DNA of 26,646 bases from a virus: positions 1 through 26,646 of IMG/VR virus record IMGVR_UViG_3300036781_000675; one strand, written 5' to 3'. Positions within the stretch are counted from its first letter, which is position 1; the number at the start of each line of letters is the position of its first letter. Below the pieces are notes generated by a model. It was not told the origin of the DNA, made no database searches, and was given only the letters and a program-made list of their open reading frames with translations. This document shows, piece by piece, positions 21,854 through 26,646 of the stretch. A program made the position numbers and the translations under genes.

Positions 21854-22616
21854 GGCCGTGTTTCGTTGCGGCTGCTAAAACACGGTCGTGGCGGAACCAG
21901 TCGGTGATGTGGTCGCGCCAGCGCAGGATCGGATCGGTCTTGCTCAGCCGGTTCTGGAAGTGGTGCAGGATCAGCCCGCCGCCGACATAGACCGCGGCGT
22001 GGTTGGGCTCGGCGGGCGAGCGCAGACGCAGCAGCGCGACGTCGCCGATCTGCGGCTCGACACTGAGCGGGATCAGCACGCGCGCGAAGCCAGCCTCATG
22101 CATCGAGCGGCGGTAGAAATCGACGCCCGCCTTCCAGAAGCCGTCCTCGCGGGGAAACTCCGGCAGGCGGATGTCGCGATGGATGCGATACCAGTCGCGC
22201 ACGATCGCCGCGCAATCGCCGCGCCCGTCGGTGCCCGATGGGCCATAGCGGAAATCCCGCCCCTCGAGCGGCGGCGGCTCGATCGACTCGCCCCAGAAAT
22301 ACGGATCCAGCGCGGCGTTGGCGGTCGCTGCGACGATGCCCCAGGGGATGTCCATAGCCATCTGCTGGGCGATGTCGTGCGGCGACGGTGCCAGCGGTCC
22401 GTCGGGATGAGAGTGGATCAGCGCCAGCAACCGCCCCGCGGTGTAGACGGGCGCCATCTCCTCGCTGCAGTCGAAATGCTTTTCCGGCTCACCGGCGACG
22501 TTGCGGAACGCGATGTAGCCGTCCTCGGTGACGCCGCCGCAGCTTTCGTGCGGGTAGGCGGCCATGGCGTGTTGACGTGCGGCCAGGGTGACGTCGGGGC
22601 AGAGGAAGCGCAGCAT
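21843..22616 (-). CDS. Tail assembly protein K (JAMM peptidase + NlpC/P60)
   Basis: 257 residues from ATG 22616, overlapping the previous stop (TGATG). The N-terminal Mov34/JAMM domain has Glu24 in YPHESCGG and HSHPDGPLAPSPHD, giving His68, His70, Ser78 and Asp81 in exact spacing. The C-terminal NlpC/P60 domain has the nucleophile Cys135 in GRGDCAAIVRDWY and His206 in EPNHAAVYVGGG. Both sets of residues are present. In lambda, K acts at the tail tip and is needed for assembly; the two peptidase domains probably process the tip or cell wall. Position between L and I-J fits the lambda order. Confidence 0.93.
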   Translation of the reverse strand: MLRFLCPDVTLAARQHAMAAYPHESCGGVTEDGYIAFRNVAGEPEKHFDCSEEMAPVYTAGRLLALIHSHPDGPLAPSPHDIAQQMAMDIPWGIVAATANAALDPYFWGESIEPPPLEGRDFRYGPSGTDGRGDCAAIVRDWYRIHRDIRLPEFPREDGFWKAGVDFYRRSMHEAGFARVLIPLSVEPQIGDVALLRLRSPAEPNHAAVYVGGGLILHHFQNRLSKTDPILRWRDHITDWFRHDRVLAAATKHGHGA

Positions 22617-23614
22617 CAGAAGCCGCCGCCGACGATCGAGATGCCGGGGAAGGCCGAGAACGGCAGCACCGCATCGCTGCCGAAGCGCACCGTGCAGCCG
22701 CTCTGGCGCAGGCTGCAGACGTCGTCGGCCGGGATCACCGTCAGCGCGTTGGTGTTGTCGTACATCGGCGTGTCGGTGTACGGGCAGGTGCCGTAGACGA
22801 AGCGCGTGCCGAGGGTCGCGTCGGTGACCCACTGGCGATAGGTCAGGTTGCAGGTGTCGCGCAGCATGATGCGCCCGGGCAGCTTCTTGCCCTGCTGGTC
22901 CAGCGTGGCGGCCAGTTCGAATTCGACGAAATTCTTGTTGTGGGCGGATTTTCGGTCGACCACGAAAACGTCTGGCTCGCAGAACGAGGTCGGATCGGCG
23001 TTATCGCCGTCGTCGAGAAATTCGCGCAGCGTGCGCAGCCGGGTGATGGTGGCGCCGGCGAGGTCGCCGCCATAGGTGATCGCCAGCGCGCCGGCGAGCC
23101 CGCCGACGTTGGAGATCGACAGCTTCGGGCGCGGCAAGGTCCCCTGCCCCGACCACTCGAAGCCCGACACCATGATCGGCATCGGGGTGTAGGTATTGCC
23201 GCGGAAGGTCAGCGGATTGGTGCCGAACACGGTGTAGGCCATGCCGGCGGTGGGCACCGAGGGCAGCGCCAGGGCGAGGGTCAGCTTCGTGACCCCGCCG
23301 ACGACGGCGAAGCTGGCGACAAAGGTCGGTGGCGTGATGGTCTCGTCGTCGAGTTCGACGACCACCTGGTAGGGCCGCCCGTCCATCAGCGGGAGCTGCT
23401 TTTCGAGCGTCAGCACGGTGGTGCTCTGCGCCACCGCGGGGATGGTGCCCTGGGCGCGGACCTCGACGATGCCCGAGGTCCAGCGGTAGACCGTGCCGCC
23501 CGACAACTGGGTGCCGTGCAACAGAAACAGCGGCGAGGTGTCGAGTTCGTAAAGCTCGACGTAGCCGTCCATGGCGAGCTGCTGGAGCGCGCGATTCATC
23601 GTGGCGGTGGTCAT
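22616..23614 (-). CDS. Minor tail protein L with an inserted domain
   Basis: 332 residues from ATG 23614 (a GTG at 23623 is possible). It shares with lambda L the N-terminal helix and the stretch FRGNTYTPMPIMVSGFEWSG, PRPKLSISNVGGL, and the C-terminal cysteines: Cys255 in RDTCNLTYRQW, Cys277 in GTCPYTD, Cys300 and Cys307 in DVCSLRQSGCTVRFG. In lambda L four such cysteines bind a 4Fe-4S cluster. It is about 100 residues longer than lambda L; the extra part is a beta-rich insertion near 45-130. A noncoding gap lies upstream. Confidence 0.9.
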   Translation of the reverse strand: MTTATMNRALQQLAMDGYVELYELDTSPLFLLHGTQLSGGTVYRWTSGIVEVRAQGTIPAVAQSTTVLTLEKQLPLMDGRPYQVVVELDDETITPPTFVASFAVVGGVTKLTLALALPSVPTAGMAYTVFGTNPLTFRGNTYTPMPIMVSGFEWSGQGTLPRPKLSISNVGGLAGALAITYGGDLAGATITRLRTLREFLDDGDNADPTSFCEPDVFVVDRKSAHNKNFVEFELAATLDQQGKKLPGRIMLRDTCNLTYRQWVTDATLGTRFVYGTCPYTDTPMYDNTNALTVIPADDVCSLRQSGCTVRFGSDAVLPFSAFPGISIVGGGF

Positions 23615-24153
23615 GAGCCGCACGCGCCGGGGCCGCGGTCACAGGCTCAATCATTTCGAGCGGCACGACTGTTCCGAGGGAAGAACTGTGGCCCAGGTTC
23701 ATGCCTGGACTTTGGCGATGCCTACCAACCGGACGGGCGGACAAGTGGGGGACCGGGGGGACCGTTTCGGGCCGTCGCGCGAGATTTGGCACGGTACGGC
23801 TGGTGCAGTGGGGTGGGGACTCTACCGATCGCGCAGGCGCGCGCGTGCCAACGCCCCGGACTAGTCCTTTTAGCCGATGGCTAGCGCACCGGAGGGATTA
23901 TTGCCGCAAAATCAGGCACGCTTCACGTAGCGCATGGCCGATTCTGCGTGCTTTGTACGCCAGATAGGTCACATTTCGGGCCGATGCGTGGGCGCAATGG
24001 GCGCTTAGGGCGGATTTTCGGGGGTTGGGGGCGCGGGAAAAGATCCATGCGTCTTCCATGCGGGATTCATGCAGAAGCGTCCCGCCTCTGTTCCCAATCG
24101 ATGGTCGAGCGTTAACCGGAACCAACCCGCAACCCATGATTCAGCCGCGACTC

Positions 24154-24178
24154 GGGGGTTCCGATTCGCGGAACCCCC
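24154..24178 (-). terminator. Strong hairpin after the DUF6527-like gene
   Basis: GGGGGTTCCG (24154-24163) pairs perfectly with CGGAACCCCC (24169-24178) around ATTCG. It lies 56 bases past the leftward stop at 24234. No T-run follows on the minus strand, so it may be a partial terminator or an RNA-processing or stability element. Confidence 0.45.
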
Positions 24179-24191
24179 CGATTCGCGGGCG

Positions 24192-24211
24192 ATGACAGCA
24201 CATGACAGCAC
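24192..24211. repeat. 10-base tandem repeat
   Basis: ATGACAGCAC occurs twice in direct succession (24192-24201 and 24202-24211), just past the DUF6527-like gene. Too short to assign a function. Confidence 0.6.
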
Positions 24212-24233
24212 TTCCCGCGAGCAAAAGCAGGGG

Positions 24234-24548
24234 CTACGGCAGGTCCGGCAGCGCGATGTGCAGGCCCTTCAGCTGGTGCGTGCTGTCGTGCAGGTATTCG
24301 ATTCCGCCGCTGCGCAGCCAGTAATGGCAGCGCTCCTGCGGCAGATGGACCCCCTCGTCCTCGTAGGCCTCGGTGGTGATGACCATCGACGGCCCGAAGG
24401 TCGGCCGCTCCAAATCGCCGTTGAACGTCCACAGCGCCCCGCCGGCGGCTGGCTTGTTGGTATAGAAAACGTGCATGCTCTCGCAGCCCGGGCACCAGTG
24501 CGCGTAGCCGTCCTCGGTGCTGCGCAGCTTCGCGCTGACCTTTGCCAT
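24234..24548 (-). CDS. DUF6527-like small protein (often misnamed ammonia monooxygenase)
   Basis: 104 residues from ATG 24548, with GAGGAA upstream. HWCPGCESMHVFYTNKP, WTFNGDLERPTFGPSMVIT and CHYWLRSGGIEYLHDSTHQL, ending LPDLP, are the signature of the phage/prophage DUF6527-type family. The Cys pair and the CHYW motif suggest a zinc site. Its cellular role is unknown. It sits between M and L, where lambda has no gene, so it looks like an added cassette (moron) in the tail operon. Confidence 0.8.
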   Translation of the reverse strand: MAKVSAKLRSTEDGYAHWCPGCESMHVFYTNKPAAGGALWTFNGDLERPTFGPSMVITTEAYEDEGVHLPQERCHYWLRSGGIEYLHDSTHQLKGLHIALPDLP

Positions 24549-24558
24549 TTGCGGTTCC

Positions 24559-24912
24559 TCAAGAGTCGTAGATGAACCGCTCCTCAAGCTCGACGGTCAG
24601 CGTTTCAAACTTGGCGTCGGGGTGGGATCTCGAAATCGACGTCCACACCCAGCCGCGTGGCACGGTCTCATTGGGCAGCGTGTACCAGAACGGCACGCCG
24701 ACATGGGCCTCCAGGAACGCCACGATGGTGGCGCGCTCGGTTTTCAGGATCGGATCCCACGCCAGGGTTTGGGTGCGATCCAGCGGATTGACGCCGTCGG
24801 GCCCCTGCTGCTTCCAGCCGTCGCCGAACTTGCTGGTCAGCAGCCGTGGCTTGACGCTGCCGGAGGTGCCCGCGCTCGAGGGCTGCCGCGGCGGTGTGAG
24901 AGTGTCTGTCAT
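24559..24912 (-). CDS. Minor tail protein M
   Basis: 117 residues from ATG 24912, overlapping the tape measure stop (ATGA); an ATG six bases upstream is an alternative. The motifs KPRLLTSKFGDGWKQQGPDG, LAWDPILKTERATIVAFLEA and PFWYTLPNE, WTSISRSHPDAKFETLTVEL identify the lambda gpM family, a small tail-tip component placed between the tape measure and L. Length and position are as expected. Confidence 0.88.
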   Translation of the reverse strand: MTDTLTPPRQPSSAGTSGSVKPRLLTSKFGDGWKQQGPDGVNPLDRTQTLAWDPILKTERATIVAFLEAHVGVPFWYTLPNETVPRGWVWTSISRSHPDAKFETLTVELEERFIYDS

Positions 24913-26646
24913 GACCATGCCTTGCCGGAACTGGAGAGGTCGCCGCCGTCACGGCGCTGGTTGTTGAGCACCGTGCGCACCGCCTGTTCGTGCATCGACT
25001 GGATCTGCTGCTGCAGTGCCTTGGCCGCCGCCGCATCCAAGCTGCCGCCCTTGCCGCCACCGCCGCCCTGGATGGTCACCGGGGCATGCACCATGATGGT
25101 CGGCCCACCGCCGCCGCCGCTGGCGGCGACGCCGAGGTTGCCGTTGGGGAGCCGCTTCAGCGGCATGACGGCCTCGTTGTCCTGCTCGCCCGCGGTGACC
25201 ATCCCGCCGTTGGCCATGAACGTCATCGGGCTGGTCAGCACGCCGCCTTGCGCGAAGTAGGTCCCGCGCATCGGCGTTGGGTTGGTCATCACCGTGCCCT
25301 GGGCCGCCGCGGCCAGGACGAAGTTGCCGCCGGCCGAGGCGCCGGCGCCGGCCGCCCCCCCGGCGCCGCTGCTGAAGAGGTTGGACAAAAAGCCCCCGAC
25401 CCCGCTCAGCGAGCTGCTGGCAACGTTGTCGAGCGCCTTCTCCAGGGGTTTGGTGACGAAGCTGTGCAGCAGCATCTGCTCGGCCGTCATCGCCACGTCG
25501 TGCAGCACCGTCTTGAACCGGTCGCCGTAGACCGCGGCGTGCTCGAAGGTCGACATGATCTGGTCGCCGGCCTGCGCCATGGCGTTGCGCACGTCGGCCG
25601 TGCTCTGCGCCAGCTGCTTGGTCTTCTCGTTGGCGGCCGCGATCGTATTCAGCTGGTCGGCCGTGAAGGGCGCCTTGGTGGCGGGATTGATGGCGCCTGG
25701 GTTGTCGCGCAGCGTGATGCCGGTCTGGACCTGCGCCCGGCCCATCGCCAGATCCTGGTCGGAGGCGAAGATCCCGGCGTCGATGTCGCTCTGCAGGAAC
25801 CGGTTGCTGTCATCCTGGCGGCTGTTGGACTGCTGGATCCGCGAGCCGGTGGTGACGCGGTTGTTGGCCTCGCCCTGGGCGTTGGCGTCGGTCAGCTGAC
25901 CGATCTTGCCGTCGGCGTCGATCTGGCGCGCATACGCCGGATTGCTGACCTTCAGACGCTGCAGCTGGTCGATCTGCTGGTTGTTGGCGAGTTGGCGCTG
26001 GAACGCCTCGCCCGCGGCCGCGCCGTGCGTGTAGGCGTCGGCCAGGCCGGCGGTGGCCTCAGTGGTCTGCGCCAGGCTGGCACGCTGCTCGGTGAATTTG
26101 CTGTTCAGCTCATCGATGACGGCGCTCAGCCGGCGGCCGGCATTTTCCGCGGCGTTGTCCTCCGGACCGACCACGGCGGCGCTCGCCGCGTCGGCGCCGA
26201 AGCTGCCGGTGCCGGCCGCGATCGCGCCGCGCCGGGCGAAGCTCTGGCGGTGGCGATAGTCGCTTTCGTAGTCGGCGTCGCTGTTGGCCGTCTGCAGCCC
26301 GATCTCATACTGCCGCGTCGCCTGCTGCACCCCCGTGGTGACCGATCCCGGCAGGCGCGGGTCGAGCGGGCCGCCGGGAACCACACCTGATGCCGGCGCG
26401 GGTTCGGGGCTGGCGAGTCCCGGGTGGTCGATCATGGAGCCGTCGGGGTTGACCACGCCGGTGGGATTGATCAGCGAGGGCTGCTGGCGCTTCAGGACAG
26501 GCCGCGCGGGCTCGACCGCCGGGCTGTTCGGCGCCGGCGCGGGTTCGACCGCCAGGCCGTTCGGCGCCGGAGCGGGTTCGGGGCTGGCAAGTCCCGGGTG
26601 GCCGATCATGGAGCCGTCGGGGTTGACCACGCCGGTGGGATTGATC
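24909..26646 (-). CDS. Tail tape measure protein, C-terminal part (5' end outside window)
   Basis: The frame is open to the right edge, so only the last 579 codons are seen. The C-terminal region has lambda-type tape measure features: a coiled helical body rich in Gln/Ala, MAQAGDQIMSTFEHAAVYGD, LHSFVTKPLEKALDNVA, glycine-rich GGAAGAGASAGGNF, and NGGMVTAGEQDNEAVMPLKR. The protein sets tail length and ends in a domain that interacts with the tip. The first visible section is Pro/Ala-rich, with a 58-residue repeat whose units share INPTGVVNPDGSMI. It is coupled to M. Confidence 0.9.
   Translation of the reverse strand, partial: INPTGVVNPDGSMIGHPGLASPEPAPAPNGLAVEPAPAPNSPAVEPARPVLKRQQPSLINPTGVVNPDGSMIDHPGLASPEPAPASGVVPGGPLDPRLPGSVTTGVQQATRQYEIGLQTANSDADYESDYRHRQSFARRGAIAAGTGSFGADAASAAVVGPEDNAAENAGRRLSAVIDELNSKFTEQRASLAQTTEATAGLADAYTHGAAAGEAFQRQLANNQQIDQLQRLKVSNPAYARQIDADGKIGQLTDANAQGEANNRVTTGSRIQQSNSRQDDSNRFLQSDIDAGIFASDQDLAMGRAQVQTGITLRDNPGAINPATKAPFTADQLNTIAAANEKTKQLAQSTADVRNAMAQAGDQIMSTFEHAAVYGDRFKTVLHDVAMTAEQMLLHSFVTKPLEKALDNVASSSLSGVGGFLSNLFSSGAGGAAGAGASAGGNFVLAAAAQGTVMTNPTPMRGTYFAQGGVLTSPMTFMANGGMVTAGEQDNEAVMPLKRLPNGNLGVAASGGGGGPTIMVHAPVTIQGGGGGKGGSLDAAAAKALQQQIQSMHEQAVRTVLNNQRRDGGDLSSSGKAWS
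26393..26646. repeat. 174-bp repeat period in the tape measure gene
   Basis: The segment 26393-26472 recurs at 26567-26646 with only a few base changes, giving a period of 174 bases (58 residues). The unit contains GLASPEPAPA and INPTGVVNPDG; between copies are shorter APAPN-xAVEPA repeats. More copies may lie outside the window. Confidence 0.75.

Larger units (their letters stand above)
23624..24233. other. 610-base non-coding gap inside the tail operon
   Basis: No convincing gene was found on either strand; open frames here have odd compositions. The segment includes a strong hairpin (24154-24178), a repeat of CCGATTCGCGG (24161-24171 and 24178-24188), a tandem 10-base repeat ATGACAGCAC (24192-24211), the palindrome GGACTAGTCC near 23860-23870, and short G-rich tracts. 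Neighbouring genes in this operon overlap, so the gap is out of character. Confidence 0.6.

Noticed and set aside
23898-24137. Minus-strand frame in the non-coding gap (79 residues)
   Set aside because: Composition is unlike the neighbouring genes, no ribosome site is evident and no family is recognised.
24990-26390. A 466-codon plus-strand frame opposite the tape measure
   Set aside because: The minus-strand frame has clear tape measure features; this frame is an Arg/Gly/Val-rich shadow.

Overview
This window looks like most of a temperate, lambda-like siphovirus prophage, or an integrating phage-plasmid, in a high-GC alphaproteobacterium. An acetic-acid-bacterium or Rhodospirillales-type host is an inference from base composition and protein style only. 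The elements supporting a prophage are a P4-type tyrosine integrase, an AlpA-type regulator, a divergent repressor/Cro pair, a lysis-gene cluster and a colinear lambda tail block (tape measure, M, L, K, fused I-J). Head, portal and terminase genes are not visible and should lie beyond the right edge.

Layout. 1-476 is a truncated minus-strand DNA-binding-type gene. 477-908 is non-coding and holds two terminator-like hairpins. 909-2580 is the control region: a small minus-strand gene, a Cro-like minus-strand gene, a divergent short repressor, and an exported cysteine-containing protein that appears co-transcribed with the repressor. 2771-4298 holds alpA and the integrase, convergent. 4299-4642 is the integrase upstream region, with an inverted repeat and GGGACG repeats. 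4643-5119 is an HNH protein. 5134-5245 is a 56-bp tandem repeat directly upstream of a parA / ribbon-helix-helix parB pair (5281-6256). 6285-9383 holds small accessory genes, several cysteine-rich, with two minus-strand genes embedded. 9384-9981 is mostly non-coding. 9982-10896 is an unknown 304-residue protein.

From 26646 down to 10999 every convincing gene is on the minus strand, most overlapping by 1 to 11 bases, as expected of one late operon read right to left. The order is tape measure (partial), M, a DUF6527-like insert, a 610-bp non-coding gap, L, K, I-J fusion, two small tail genes, small membrane genes, a fibre-adaptor-like gene, an SGNH-hydrolase fibre, a spanin-like protein, a GH24-like lysozyme, a holin-like/lipoprotein composite, and an HNH/DUF968-like gene. 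A strong hairpin at 10936-10957 separates this operon from the convergent rightward gene.

The points that most deserve a second look are: the 56-bp repeats with parA/parB in an integrase-carrying phage element; the lysis cluster, where a GH24-like protein lacks its catalytic triad and a holin-like gene seems to contain an in-frame nested lipoprotein; the I-J fusion; the insertion in L; the proline-rich repeat in the tape measure; and the non-coding gap in the tail operon.
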